From assembly GCF_016881065.1 (NCBI RefSeq), contig NZ_WXYN01000016.1, positions 1 through 64,000 on the forward strand: a DNA stretch of 64,000 nucleotides, read 5' to 3'. A program made the position numbers and the translations under genes. The stretch is from Planococcus soli (GTDB lineage Bacteria > Bacillota > Bacilli > Bacillales_A > Planococcaceae). The notes under the pieces were generated by a model, which had not been told where the DNA came from, ran no database searches, and saw nothing but the letters and a program-made list of their open reading frames with translations. Below, piece after piece: positions 16,256 to 25,485 of this stretch (the stretch's first letter is position 1; each line of letters begins with the position of its first letter).

Positions 16256-18652
16256 TTAAACGATCTTCTCGGAAGGCAATCCTTGTGCAAGCAAAGCTGT
16301 AAATTTCTCGGCAGTCAGCGGCTTGCTGTAGAAATAGCCCTGGATTTCATCACATTCGAGTTCTTTCAGCAATGCCAGCTGCTCTTCGGTTTCCACACCT
16401 TCCGCAATGACCGACATGTCCAAGCTGTGGGCAATGAAAATCATGGCCTCAACCAGTGCTTTGTCATCAAGGTTGGTAGCCATGTCCTGAACAAAAGGTT
16501 GAGCGATTTTCAAGTTGTTGAGCGGAAAGCGCTTCAGGTAGCTCAACGATGAGTAGCCGGTGCCAAAATCGTCGATGGCAATCTGCACGCCCAATTGCCG
16601 CAATGCCTGCATGCGGAAAATGGCTTTTTCCGCGTCATCAACGGCAACGCTTTCCGTAATTTCAAGTTCGAGCGAAGAGGCGGGAAAACCTGTTTGCTCA
16701 AGAGCCTGTTCGATTGTGTACAGCAAATCATCTTGTGCAAACTGCAGGGGAGATAAATTCACAGCCAGTTTCAGCTGAGAAAATCCTGCGTCATGCCATT
16801 CTTTAGCCTGCCGGCAGGCTGTATAGAGCACCCATTCACCCATTGGCAGGATCAGCCGTGTTTCTTCTGCCAAAGGAATAAACTCGCCTGGTGAAATAAC
16901 GTCCCCGCCTGCTTTTTGCCAGCGGATCAATGCTTCCATGCCGATAATTTCTCCTGTTGAAGTCTCAACCTGCGGCTGGTAGTGCAAGATAAACTCATCA
17001 TAAGTAATTGCGCGGCGCAGATCGTTTTCGAGTGCTATTTTTCTAGAGGAGGTAAAAGCCATTTCATCCGTAAAGAATTGATAACTGTTCTTCCCCTTTT
17101 CCTTGGCATGATACATGGCGCTGTCGGCGTGCTTCAGTAATTCTTCTGTTGTGTCACCATCTTTAGGAAAGACAGCGATGCCGATGCTCATTGAGATATG
17201 CAATTCCTGTTCATTGACAGTAAGCGGCTTTGAAAGAGCGGACTGCAGCCTGTGGATCATTGGGATAATGTCGTTTTCGGTTTGGATATCGTTGAGAATT
17301 AACGTGAATTCATCGCCGCCCTGCCGGGAAATGACATCGTTGGAACGCAGGTTTTCGCTGATTTTTTGCGAAAAACGCCGCAGCAATAAATCCCCAAACT
17401 CATGGCCGAAAGTATCATTAACGTTTTTGAACCGGTCCAAATCAATGAACACAACAGCGACTTTTTTTGAACTTTGTGCCGCCGCAGAGATGGAGGTTTC
17501 AAGTTTTTCCAAGAACAGCCGCCTGTTCGGCAATCCGCTCAGCACATCGTGGTAGGCCATGTGCTTCATCTGTTGCACTGCTTTTTCCAGCTGTTGGTTT
17601 TTGGAAGTAATTTCTTCCGTTCGCTGTTCGATTTTGTGCTCGAGCACGGAAGTCAGGCTGTGGTATTGGTATAACAGCTTTTGGTTGTTCCGCAAAGTAA
17701 AAATCTGTCTGGTGATCAACAGGAGAACAGAAGCTCCAGCGCCGGCAATCAGCCCGTTCATCTCTCCCTGTTGTTCAAAGATCATGACGACAAACAGCAG
17801 AATCATGCTGAAGTATGGAAGCAGCAGCCGCAAAGTGATTTTTCCGTCAGGCAGTGCAATAGCGGTTTGCAAAACTGGTTCTTCGGAACTTTCAAGTGAC
17901 TGCAAGCCGGCAAGTGCCATCAAGAGCAGGCCAAAAGACCATAGAGGATCGTATAAATTACCATAGCTGTAACTGCCGGCAATCGTTGAGTAAAGATGTA
18001 CGTTATCTGCAATTACCTGCACGATCAACCCCGCTACAATAAAAGCCAGTACGCGACGCGGGAAAAAGTGGAGAGAGCCGTGGTAAAGGCTGATGGCCCC
18101 GAACAGCAGCAGCAAGTCACCGACAGGGTAGCCGATCGATACAGCAAACAGCAGAGGAGTTGAAGAGCCTGCAACAAGGGGGTAAATTAGAAAATGCCAG
18201 CTGAGCGCTGTGGATACCGAGACAAGGACACCCATATCAAAAAGAAATTTAATCTGGTAGGCGCTCTCTTTCTTTTGTAAAATTTGATAAGCAAAAGCAG
18301 CTATGTAGAAAAACATCTGAAGAAAATAAAACAAATCTGGCCATCCCGGATAGGCGACTTCGCTGGTTGTTGCGATGTGGCTGTATAACCAAAAGCTTTC
18401 AGCGATCGTGTAGCTGAAGCATCCCAGTGAAGCCAAAAGCCAGAAATAGCGGTCCCTGCCGGCTGATTTCAAATAGACAGTGAGCAGGGTGATTGCAGCA
18501 GCCAAAGGAGCGATCCATGACAGTAAATGAAGGGCCAGCAATTGGCTGCTTCCGGTACCCCCAAATATAATCCAGCCATAATAGACGGAAATGTGAAGAA
18601 GGATAAAACCAGAAAACAGTTTTTTTGTTTTGGAAGGAATAATCTTCTTCAC
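16256..18652 (-). CDS. Membrane-bound GGDEF-EAL cyclic-di-GMP protein
   Basis: 798 residues. The first 335 hold nine or ten membrane helices, an MHYT/7TM-like sensor of unknown ligand. A short coiled linker (about 340-372) leads to a GGDEF domain with intact RQGGDEF (445-449) and an EAL domain with intact GMEAL (573-575), NLSP, LEITES, IDDFGTGYSS and EGVET. In the LKID motif the Asp is Ala (LKIAQPFV), with the catalytic Lys kept. Both synthesis and hydrolysis of cyclic di-GMP are possible on sequence. Start is GTG 18652; the ribosome site is poor. No operon partner. Confidence 0.92.
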   Translation of the reverse strand: MKKIIPSKTKKLFSGFILLHISVYYGWIIFGGTGSSQLLALHLLSWIAPLAAAITLLTVYLKSAGRDRYFWLLASLGCFSYTIAESFWLYSHIATTSEVAYPGWPDLFYFLQMFFYIAAFAYQILQKKESAYQIKFLFDMGVLVSVSTALSWHFLIYPLVAGSSTPLLFAVSIGYPVGDLLLLFGAISLYHGSLHFFPRRVLAFIVAGLIVQVIADNVHLYSTIAGSYSYGNLYDPLWSFGLLLMALAGLQSLESSEEPVLQTAIALPDGKITLRLLLPYFSMILLFVVMIFEQQGEMNGLIAGAGASVLLLITRQIFTLRNNQKLLYQYHSLTSVLEHKIEQRTEEITSKNQQLEKAVQQMKHMAYHDVLSGLPNRRLFLEKLETSISAAAQSSKKVAVVFIDLDRFKNVNDTFGHEFGDLLLRRFSQKISENLRSNDVISRQGGDEFTLILNDIQTENDIIPMIHRLQSALSKPLTVNEQELHISMSIGIAVFPKDGDTTEELLKHADSAMYHAKEKGKNSYQFFTDEMAFTSSRKIALENDLRRAITYDEFILHYQPQVETSTGEIIGMEALIRWQKAGGDVISPGEFIPLAEETRLILPMGEWVLYTACRQAKEWHDAGFSQLKLAVNLSPLQFAQDDLLYTIEQALEQTGFPASSLELEITESVAVDDAEKAIFRMQALRQLGVQIAIDDFGTGYSSLSYLKRFPLNNLKIAQPFVQDMATNLDDKALVEAMIFIAHSLDMSVIAEGVETEEQLALLKELECDEIQGYFYSKPLTAEKFTALLAQGLPSEKIV

Positions 18653-18802
18653 CTCATTTTTAGTATGGGAATTTGAAAAGAACTATTAGAATTTAACAAA
18701 TTCATTCATATTTCTTTCCATTATAAAGAAGTTTATCGTATAAAGAAACACAAACATTACAGATAATAACAATTTTGTGTAAATAATTACTCATTTTTTC
18801 AG

Positions 18803-18883
18803 GTGAAAAGTCTAATGGCCTATTTAAATGGAAGGTACTTTTATATGGTTCACGGTAAAGAAATCTACTTTAATCCGGAATAA
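18803..18883 (+). CDS. Possible 26-residue peptide
   Basis: GTG 18803 or the internal ATG 18815 opens a short frame ending at 18883. The product is rich in Tyr/Phe (MAYLNGRYFYMVHGKEIYF) and looks more protein-like than chance AT-rich sequence. The ribosome site (TCAGG) is weak. Not recognised. Confidence 0.2.
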   Translation: MKSLMAYLNGRYFYMVHGKEIYFNPE

Positions 18884-18988
18884 AAGAACAGCATTGTTGG
18901 ATAACCATATAGAATTGTCATGAAAATTATTAGTAGTTACCAATAAAAAACGGGTAATTGAAATGTTGATGTGTGGATGAAATGGAAG

Positions 18989-19030
18989 CACAGCTAAAAC
19001 GGAAAGTTACCATTTCGGCTGTGATTTTTT
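18989..19030 (+). terminator. Terminator-like hairpin
   Basis: CACAGC / GCTGTG with an inner CGGAAA / TTTCG pairing, then ATTTTTT. It has no clear gene directly upstream on this strand except the tiny frame at 18803. Confidence 0.5.
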
Positions 19031-19169
19031 GAAAGTGATTTTTTCTAAGCAGCTTTAAGAATTTAAACTTTTATAAACTAAAGGATATTTAAGCGGTGCT
19101 ATGGAATACATAGAAGGTGCGTGAAATAAACTTAATTTTCAAACATAATTTTATGTTAGGAGAGAAGCC

Positions 19170-19958
19170 GTGAGCGAAGGGGTCTACGAAGTGTTTGCCA
19201 TCAAATATGCTGCAAGAGAAGCGAGGGCATCTGAACATTTTTATGGCAGGAGCGATCCCCATGAAGATGGTTCCATGCCGATGGATTATTTTATCTGGGT
19301 CGCGAAATCCAATACACACACGGTTGTCATTGACGCGGGATTCACTGAAGCGGTGGCGGCCCGAAGAAAGCGTGACTTTTTAAGATGCCCCATTGAAACC
19401 TTGGGCAGTTTGGACATCAAAGCGGAAGATGTCAAGCATGTCATCGTGACGCATATGCATTACGACCATATCGGGAATCTGGAAAAGTTTCCGGATGCCC
19501 AATTTATTCTGCAGGAAGCCGAGATGATGTTTTGGGCAGGGAAGAACGCTTCCCGCAAGGAGTTCAGGAAATTGGTGGAAGCGGAAGACGTCTTGCATCT
19601 GGTTAAAGAAAACCTGGAAGGCCGCGTGGATTTCGTGTCCGGCATAAAAGAAATTGTACCGGGCATCACGGTATACGGGACAGGCGGCCATTCAGCGGGT
19701 CTGCAATTCGTCAAAGTGCAAACTGTGGAAGGAAACGTCATCCTAATGTCCGATGTCAGCCATTTCTATGCAAATTTTGAACAAGAACGTCCTTATCCAA
19801 TTATCCATGACCTATCGAAAATGTATGAGGCATTTGATCTGGTCCGTTCGGTGAGCGATGAGGCAACCATTCGGGTCCCCGGCCATGACCCGAAAGTGAT
19901 GGAAAGGTTCCCGGCACCGAGTCCTGAGCTGGAAGGAATTATTGTAAGGATATCGTGA
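19170..19958 (+). CDS. Metallo-beta-lactamase fold hydrolase, N-acyl homoserine lactonase-like
   Basis: 262 residues from GTG 19170, eight bases after AGGAGA. The zinc motif THMHYDHIGN (about 94-103), a later TGGHSAGLQF His, MSDVSHFY (bridging Asp) and the PGHDP His complete the two-metal site. Length and the N-terminal layout (VYEVFAIKYA, DYFIWV, VVIDAGF) resemble AHL lactonases of the AttM/AiiB type, but the real substrate may be another lactone. It is followed closely by an aldo/keto reductase gene and probably shares its transcript. Confidence 0.85.
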   Translation: MSEGVYEVFAIKYAAREARASEHFYGRSDPHEDGSMPMDYFIWVAKSNTHTVVIDAGFTEAVAARRKRDFLRCPIETLGSLDIKAEDVKHVIVTHMHYDHIGNLEKFPDAQFILQEAEMMFWAGKNASRKEFRKLVEAEDVLHLVKENLEGRVDFVSGIKEIVPGITVYGTGGHSAGLQFVKVQTVEGNVILMSDVSHFYANFEQERPYPIIHDLSKMYEAFDLVRSVSDEATIRVPGHDPKVMERFPAPSPELEGIIVRIS

Positions 19959-19990
19959 TTGATTGGAGAACGATCAAAGGGGGAAAGACG

Positions 19991-20959
19991 ATGGACTATG
20001 AAACACTTGGCAATACCGGGATTCAAGTATCAAAGCTGTGTTTTGGGACGATGTCGTTCGGGGGGAATGCCGACGAAGAAACCTCGCGTGCCATGTTTAA
20101 CCGATGCCGGGAGGAAGGCATCAACTTTTTCGACTGCGCCAATGTCTACAATAAAGGGGTGTCAGAAGAGATATTGGGCAGATGCATTGCGGACAGTCGG
20201 AACGACATCGTCCTGACGACGAAAGTCAATGGAGCCACTGCGTCCGGCATTAACAATAAAGGATTGTCCCGCCGGCATATGATGCTGGAAGTTGAAAACA
20301 GCCTGAAGCGATTAAATACGGACCGAATTGAGTTTTACTTTGTCCATGCTTTCGATCCACTGACGCCGATTGAAGAAACCTTACGGACCATGGATGACCT
20401 TCAGCGCCAAGGGAAAATCCTTTATCCTGCAGTAAGCAATTGGGCTGCTTGGCAAATCGCCACCGCTCTTGGCATCTCGGCCAAAGAAAGCCTGGCCCGC
20501 TTCGAATGTGTGCAGCCGATGTACAACCTGGTGAAACGGCAGGCGGAAGTGGAAATTCTGCCGCTTGCTGCTGCGGAGAATATGGGAGTGATTTCCTATA
20601 GTCCGCTTGGCGGCGGCTTGCTGACCGGGAAGTATGCAGGCGGTAAAAAACCGGAACAGGCCAGGCTGGTCGTGCAGAAAAACTACCAGAAACGCTATGC
20701 TGAAAATTCCTATTTTGAGACCGCGGACCGCTTCACGCAATATGCAGCTGAGCGGGAAGTGCATCCGGCCACGCTCGCCGTTGCTTGGGTCATGTCCAAT
20801 CCGGACGTTAGGGCACCGATTATCGGAGCCCGCAGCCTTGAACAACTGGAGCCTTCTCTTGCAGCGTTGAAAATCGACATGACACCGGAGTGGCGACAGG
20901 AAATCTCGGGATTATCGGCAGCGCCGCCGTTGCCAACGGATCGTTCAGAAGAAGGGTAA
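19991..20959 (+). CDS. Aldo/keto reductase
   Basis: 322 residues from ATG 19991 behind AAAGGGGGAAA. TIM-barrel oxidoreductase with the catalytic tetrad readable as Asp and Tyr in FDCANVYNKG, Lys in LTTKVNG and His in YFVHAFD. C-terminal NADPH site includes PIIGARSLEQLEPSL. It resembles the YajO/Tas branch of the AKR family. It sits 32 bases after the lactonase-like gene, so the pair may process one lactone or aldehyde substrate. Confidence 0.9.
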   Translation: MDYETLGNTGIQVSKLCFGTMSFGGNADEETSRAMFNRCREEGINFFDCANVYNKGVSEEILGRCIADSRNDIVLTTKVNGATASGINNKGLSRRHMMLEVENSLKRLNTDRIEFYFVHAFDPLTPIEETLRTMDDLQRQGKILYPAVSNWAAWQIATALGISAKESLARFECVQPMYNLVKRQAEVEILPLAAAENMGVISYSPLGGGLLTGKYAGGKKPEQARLVVQKNYQKRYAENSYFETADRFTQYAAEREVHPATLAVAWVMSNPDVRAPIIGARSLEQLEPSLAALKIDMTPEWRQEISGLSAAPPLPTDRSEEG

Positions 20960-20976
20960 GGGTTTAATGGAAGAGG

Positions 20977-21016
20977 AAAAGGACTGGTCCCTTGTAATTA
21001 AGGGCTAGTCCTTTTT
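20977..21016 (+). terminator. Rho-independent terminator
   Basis: AAAAGGACTGGTCCC pairs with GGGCTAGTCCTTTTT across a short loop, 20 bases after the aldo/keto reductase stop. Confidence 0.8.
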
Positions 21017-21120
21017 CATTTTGGGGTTTATGGAAACACCGAATTTGTAAAGGATGCCGAAAAGCGGGATACTAAGCTTGTATGGAGTAAATACACCATA
21101 GTTATTGAAGGAGGATTTTC

Positions 21121-21654
21121 ATGTCGATTTATTCGTACCAGACGAAATTATCAAATGGAGAAAAAATAGATTTCGGAACTTTGAAAGGCGAGGTCCTATT
21201 GTTCGTCAACACCGCCAGTAAATGCGGATTGACCCCTCAATACGAAGAATTGGAGGGATTGTACAAAGTGCATAAAGAAAAAGGCTTTGAAATCATCGGG
21301 TTTCCATGCGATCAGTTCGGGGGACAGGAGCCTGGCACGGACGAAGAAATAATGGAGTTCTGTTCAACCAATTTTGGTGTCAGTTTTCCGCTTGCCCAAA
21401 AAATCGAGGTAAATGGTGAAAATGCTCATCCGATATATCAATACTTGCGCAGCCAGGCCGCGGCGGATGAGGAGTTTGATGAGGCAGGTGCTTTGCAAAG
21501 GGAAGATCGTGACATGTTGGAAAGCTCGGATATCCAATGGAATTTCACCAAATTCCTGATAGACCGTAAAGGAAATGTGGTGCATCGCTTTGCGCCGACA
21601 GTCAAACCGAAAGAGATGGAACGCATCATTGAGCAACTCGTGAACGAAGCTTGA
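21121..21654 (+). CDS. Glutathione peroxidase-family thiol peroxidase
   Basis: 177 residues behind GAAGGAGGA. Cys (not selenocysteine) in NTASKCGLTPQY near residue 35, the Gln in FGGQEPG and the Trp/Asn in QWNFTKFLID form the peroxidatic tetrad. Like other bacterial members (BsaA/GpxA) it probably uses thioredoxin or bacillithiol. FPCDQ replaces the common FPCNQ, and an acidic stretch of about 20 residues (AAADEEFDEAGALQREDRD) precedes the QWN motif, making the protein longer than the usual 158-160. Stand-alone gene. Confidence 0.9.
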   Translation: MSIYSYQTKLSNGEKIDFGTLKGEVLLFVNTASKCGLTPQYEELEGLYKVHKEKGFEIIGFPCDQFGGQEPGTDEEIMEFCSTNFGVSFPLAQKIEVNGENAHPIYQYLRSQAAADEEFDEAGALQREDRDMLESSDIQWNFTKFLIDRKGNVVHRFAPTVKPKEMERIIEQLVNEA

Positions 21655-21687
21655 TGAATAGAATAGGATAGAAGAAAGCAGAAAACC

Positions 21688-21729
21688 AAAAGCAAGGCTG
21701 AGCGGATACCCGCTCAGCCTTGCTTTTTT
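21688..21729. terminator. Bidirectional terminator
   Basis: Arms AAAAGCAAGGCTGAGCGG / CCGCTCAGCCTTGCTTTT are perfect. It lies between the convergent peroxidase and RidA genes. Confidence 0.9.
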
Positions 21730-21758
21730 CTTTTGTCTCCATAAAAAAGATCTTCGTG

Positions 21759-22157
21759 CTAAACTTTAGCCGCCCAAATCTCAATTTCAATTTTGATTTC
21801 AGGCAAGCCCAATTCCGTGATGTATCCAACAGTCATTGCAGGATAATCCCCGCCGAACAATTGTGACCACTCGGAATACATGAACTCCCAATCAATCTTC
21901 TCGGTTGCCCATATATTCACCTTGATGATGTCACCGGCGGTTAACTGCTCGGAAGCCAGCACTTTGCGTATATTGGCGAAGGTATTGGCAAGCTGTTGAT
22001 TAAAGCTCTCTGGAAGCTTCCCACTGAAATCCACGCCAATTTGACCGGAAGTCACATATAGTTCGGCATTTCTCGGTATTTTGGTGATGTGGCTGTAATT
22101 ACCGACAGGTTTTGGCATATTCCCGGGATTTCGTCGTGTGATTTTGCTGTTGTCCAT
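21759..22157 (-). CDS. RidA (YjgF/YER057c/UK114) family protein
   Basis: 132 residues with AAAGGCGG ten bases upstream. The chorismate-mutase-like fold is marked by LYVTSGQIGVDFSGKLP, ANIRKVLASEQLTAGDIIKVNIW and the C-terminal PEIKIEIEIWAAKV. The canonical Arg-Cys-Glu motif of true RidA imine deaminases is not present at the C-terminus, so it probably belongs to an Rid2-7-like subgroup with a different substrate. Confidence 0.85.
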   Translation of the reverse strand: MDNSKITRRNPGNMPKPVGNYSHITKIPRNAELYVTSGQIGVDFSGKLPESFNQQLANTFANIRKVLASEQLTAGDIIKVNIWATEKIDWEFMYSEWSQLFGGDYPAMTVGYITELGLPEIKIEIEIWAAKV

Positions 22158-22334
22158 TTGAGTTTTCCGCCTTTCTGGGTGGTTGAAAGGTTAGCAACTG
22201 AATTTTTTAACCTAATTGTAATTATTCCATAGTGCACTATACCGCAACTTCTTACAAAAGAGTCTTAAGCTGCTTTGTTCAGATTAATTTTTTTCGCATG
22301 CGCGTAGTATTGAATTCTACTGAGCTTGTCCACC

Positions 22335-23210
22335 TTACAGCTTCATCATCATGCCATCCAGCGGGCGCTCCATCTGCAATTCCATCCATACAGCGGTATC
22401 GATGAGTCCTTGGAGGTCCATTCCAGTTTCGATGCCCATGCCGACGAACATATTGACCATATCTTCGGTGCAGACATTGCCGACGGCTTTCGGCGCAAAA
22501 GGACAGCCGCCCAGACCGCCGATCGAGGAATCGAAGCGGCGGATTCCGGATTGATAGCCCGCTAATACATTTGCCAACCCCAACCCTCTTGTATTGTGAA
22601 AGTGGAGGCCGAGTTTAATGTCATTTCCGTACTGCTTCTGGAATTCCTGAACCAAATGACTCACTTGGAGGGGAGTGGCCAGTCCGGTTGTGTCGGCCAA
22701 TGTTATTTCGGTTGCGCCTGCTTTGACGAAGGTCTCGGCTATTTCAAGAACCCGGTTAACCGGAACATCTCCAGAAAATGGACAGCCGAAAGCTGTGCCG
22801 AGAACGCCTGCTACTGTTTTCTTCGCATCAGCCGCTTCTTTTATGACCTTCACTAGCTCTGCTACATTCTGATCAACGGTTTTTCTGGCATTTTTTAAAT
22901 TGAAGGCATCGCTGGTTGCCGTTACAACATGATAACTGTCGACAGCTGTTTCCAACGCTCTCTTCAAACCGGAATAGCTCAAGACAAGACCTGCATAGGA
23001 AACGCCATCAAGCCGGGGAACTAGCTTCATGACTTCTTCAGCGTCAGCCATTTGCGGAACAACTTTCGGATTTACAAATGATACTGCTTCTATTTTTTGG
23101 GCGCCTGCATCGATCAGTTTGGTGATCATATCAACTTTTTGGTCAGTGGTGACCAGTTTCTTTTCATTCTGCAGTCCGTCACGAGGACCCACTTCACAAA
23201 TTTCAATCAT
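22335..23210 (-). CDS. HMG-CoA lyase-type enzyme (3-hydroxy-3-methylglutaryl-CoA or citramalyl-CoA lyase)
   Basis: 292 residues from ATG 23210. The TIM-barrel active site is intact: GPRDGLQNE (Arg10, Asp11), LHFHNTRG metal-binding His residues and the GGLGGCPFAPKAVGN loop with Cys236. It cleaves a 3-hydroxy-3-methyl-acyl-CoA to acetyl-CoA plus a keto acid. Its start overlaps the GntR stop (TAATG), so the two are translationally coupled. No leucine-degradation genes are nearby. With a CoA-transferase and LeuCD-type hydro-lyase across the divergent promoter, (R)-citramalyl-CoA is a strong alternative substrate to HMG-CoA. Confidence 0.88.
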   Translation of the reverse strand: MIEICEVGPRDGLQNEKKLVTTDQKVDMITKLIDAGAQKIEAVSFVNPKVVPQMADAEEVMKLVPRLDGVSYAGLVLSYSGLKRALETAVDSYHVVTATSDAFNLKNARKTVDQNVAELVKVIKEAADAKKTVAGVLGTAFGCPFSGDVPVNRVLEIAETFVKAGATEITLADTTGLATPLQVSHLVQEFQKQYGNDIKLGLHFHNTRGLGLANVLAGYQSGIRRFDSSIGGLGGCPFAPKAVGNVCTEDMVNMFVGMGIETGMDLQGLIDTAVWMELQMERPLDGMMMKL

Positions 23211-23878
23211 TAGACTTCCCCTTTCCATAACTCTATTTTCGGGTTGGCCATCTGGACCAGGACATCATCCCGGCCTTGATAGATGTGCTCCTGCATGGCG
23301 ATTTTCGCACGTTCCGGTTCCCGGTTCTCAATCGCTTTCAAAATGGTCTTATGCACTTCCAATGAACGAAGAAGCTGGCGTTCGTTATACCAATAAAATG
23401 AACGGAAGATCAAAGGGACGACAACAACTTTGGAAATATGGGACCTGAGGTGCTCGTTTTTCGTCGCTTTGAAAATTTCTTCATGGAACTCCTGATTGGC
23501 TTGCTGAATGTTTTTTATGGTGGAGATATCGGATCTTTTCAGTTTGCTGATGGCTTGCTCATAAGCTGTATTTTTTTCATGCATAAACTGCAGTTCTTCT
23601 TTGGTGCGGTTTAAAGCGGCTTCGCCGGCGCCATGACTTTCCAGCAATGCACGCAAATTATAAATTTGGCGGATGTCTTCGATGGAAAACTCCTTGACGA
23701 TATAACCTCTGCGTTTAAATGGAATAATCAGCCCGTCCGATTCCAGTTGTTTAATGGCATCCCGGATCGGGGTTCGGCTCACTTGCAGTGATTCCGCAAG
23801 AGCTTCTTCTGTTAAACGCTTGCCTGGCTCATATTCTCCGATAATGATTGCGCTCTTGATCGCGTTATACGGGTTCAT
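23210..23878 (-). CDS. GntR-family regulator (FadR/FCD type)
   Basis: 222 residues with GAGGAG five bases upstream. N-terminal winged helix (EALAESLQVSRTPIRDAIKQLESDGL) and an all-helical C-terminal FCD ligand domain (about 75-215) containing the acidic and His positions (NQEFHEEIFKA, EVHKTILKAI, MQEHI) that bind a metal and a carboxylate in this group. Likely controls the divergent catabolic cluster and its own lyase partner through the palindromes at 23901 and 24014. Confidence 0.88.
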   Translation of the reverse strand: MNPYNAIKSAIIIGEYEPGKRLTEEALAESLQVSRTPIRDAIKQLESDGLIIPFKRRGYIVKEFSIEDIRQIYNLRALLESHGAGEAALNRTKEELQFMHEKNTAYEQAISKLKRSDISTIKNIQQANQEFHEEIFKATKNEHLRSHISKVVVVPLIFRSFYWYNERQLLRSLEVHKTILKAIENREPERAKIAMQEHIYQGRDDVLVQMANPKIELWKGEV

Positions 23879-23900
23879 ATAATCTCCTCGCTTTTAATTT

Positions 23901-23912
23901 ATTGTATACAAT
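23901..23912. promoter_or_regulatory. Candidate GntR operator 1
   Basis: ATTGTATACAAT, a perfect 12-bp palindrome 22 bases upstream of the gntR start, in the expected -10/+1 region of its promoter. A near copy is at 24014-24025. Confidence 0.6.
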
Positions 23913-24013
23913 AAAAAATATAACAGCAAACTATAATCAATTTACTGTGAATATAAATGTTTTTTCAGTGATTTTAGCTATTTAATTACTAAGGATTAAA
24001 AATAAGTTGACCT

Positions 24014-24025
24014 ACTGTATACAAT
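24014..24025. promoter_or_regulatory. Candidate GntR operator 2
   Basis: ACTGTATACAAT differs from operator 1 at one base. It directly follows a TTGACC -35-like box (24007-24012), so a bound repressor would cover the promoter of the CoA-transferase operon. Confidence 0.6.
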
Positions 24026-24200
24026 GTGATAGTTTTTAATCAATTGCTAATTGTTAGAAAATTATGTTTTTAACTTTGGATCTTTCGAAGAAACCGCAGT
24101 TAGCAGCAATTGAAAAAGACGATGGCTATACCAAAAAAGAAAGCGCTCTCAATAGAGGCTTGTTTCAAGGCTACAGAATTATACCTCGGAGGTGCAATGG

Positions 24201-25466
24201 ATGACAACAGATAATCACACAATGGAAGCAGAAGGAACGACTCTTGGTACGGCGACGATGAACGAACAACAAGAAAGATCACCACTCGAAGGAATCCGTG
24301 TGCTGGAACTGGGAACATTGCTTGCGGGCCCATTTACCGGACGCATGCTTGGAGATTTTGGAGCGGAAATCATCAAGATTGAAGCACCGGACAAAGCGGA
24401 CCCGATGAGGCAATGGGGACAGCAAAAAGACGGTGAAGGACTTTGGTGGCCAATCCAGTCACGCAACAAGAAATCTGTGACGTTAAACTTGAGGACCCAA
24501 GAAGGACAGAATATTTTCAGGGATCTGGTCAAAGAAGCGGATATAGTCATCGAAAATTTCCGGCCGGGCACCATGGAAAAATGGAATCTTTCTTATGAAG
24601 AATTATCTGAGATCAACCCCCGGATCATCATGACACGCACATCAGGCTACGGGCAAACTGGCCCTTACCATAAACGCGCTGGATTTGGCAGTGTGGGTGA
24701 AGCGATGGGCGGTATCCGCCACGTCACCGGATTTCCTGACAGGGCACCTTCGAGAATCGGAGTTTCGCTGGGAGATACGTTAGCGGCATTGTTCGCGACG
24801 ATCGGTACATTGACCGCATTGAATGAACGGCATTTTTCAGGAAAAGGGCAAATGGTCGACACGGCCATATATGAGTCGGTGTTTTCGGTTATGGAAAGCA
24901 CCATCCCTGATTATCTGCTGGCGGGTTATGTGCGTGAGCGGATGGGGAATATTCTTCCGGGTGTGGCACCGTCTAATATTTACCTGACGAAAGAAAATAC
25001 CTATGTGGTCATCGGCGGAAATGCAGATGGGGTTTTCAAACGGCTTTGTGAAGCGATGGGGCAGCCGGAATTGTTTGAAAGCCCGAAATACCATACGCAT
25101 CATGCCAGAAGTGAGCATATGACAGAGCTTGACCAATTAATTGAGAAATGGACGAAATCCATAAATACGAAAGAGCTGCTGGAAATACTGGCAGAGAAAG
25201 GGGTTCCGTCCGGGCGCATCTATTCAGCGAAAGATATTGTGGAAGATCCGCATTACGCAGCGCGAGACATGATCATCAAAACAGATCATCCGGTTTTGGG
25301 GGAATTCCCCATGCCTGGTGTGGTTCCAAAACTTAGCAGGACTCCTGGGAAAGTGAAGCATGTGGGAGCTGAATCCATTGGAAAAGACAACGCCGCCGTT
25401 TATGGGAAATTGTTGAACTATGATGAAGAAAAACTGAAGGACTTGAAGGACCACCAAATTATCTGA
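24201..25466 (+). CDS. Family III (CaiB/BaiF) acyl-CoA transferase
   Basis: 421 residues from ATG 24201, six bases after GGAGGTG. Family landmarks: [63 protein letters not shown] and [15 protein letters not shown]. At the place of the catalytic Asp known in formyl-CoA transferase and CaiB this protein appears to have Glu225 (YES), a variant I recall in other members. It moves CoA between carboxylic acids. Starting an operon with LeuCD-type genes, and divergent from an HMG-CoA-lyase-type enzyme, it may activate citramalate or a related C5 acid, with succinyl-CoA as donor. Confidence 0.88.
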   Translation: MTTDNHTMEAEGTTLGTATMNEQQERSPLEGIRVLELGTLLAGPFTGRMLGDFGAEIIKIEAPDKADPMRQWGQQKDGEGLWWPIQSRNKKSVTLNLRTQEGQNIFRDLVKEADIVIENFRPGTMEKWNLSYEELSEINPRIIMTRTSGYGQTGPYHKRAGFGSVGEAMGGIRHVTGFPDRAPSRIGVSLGDTLAALFATIGTLTALNERHFSGKGQMVDTAIYESVFSVMESTIPDYLLAGYVRERMGNILPGVAPSNIYLTKENTYVVIGGNADGVFKRLCEAMGQPELFESPKYHTHHARSEHMTELDQLIEKWTKSINTKELLEILAEKGVPSGRIYSAKDIVEDPHYAARDMIIKTDHPVLGEFPMPGVVPKLSRTPGKVKHVGAESIGKDNAAVYGKLLNYDEEKLKDLKDHQII

Positions 25467-25485
25467 CCGAAAGAAGGAAGCTGCT

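Larger units (their letters stand above)
18653..19169. other. AT-rich intergenic stretch
   Basis: No long gene. It holds a tiny frame at 18803-18883 and a hairpin at 18989-19030, both listed separately. Promoters for the divergent GGDEF-EAL and MBL genes must lie here, but none matches consensus well enough to call. Confidence 0.5.

Noticed and set aside
24064..24204. A 46-codon frame in the leader of the CoA-transferase operon
   Set aside because: No ribosome binding site, overlaps the true start region, and the product matches nothing I know; a leader peptide remains possible but unsupported.
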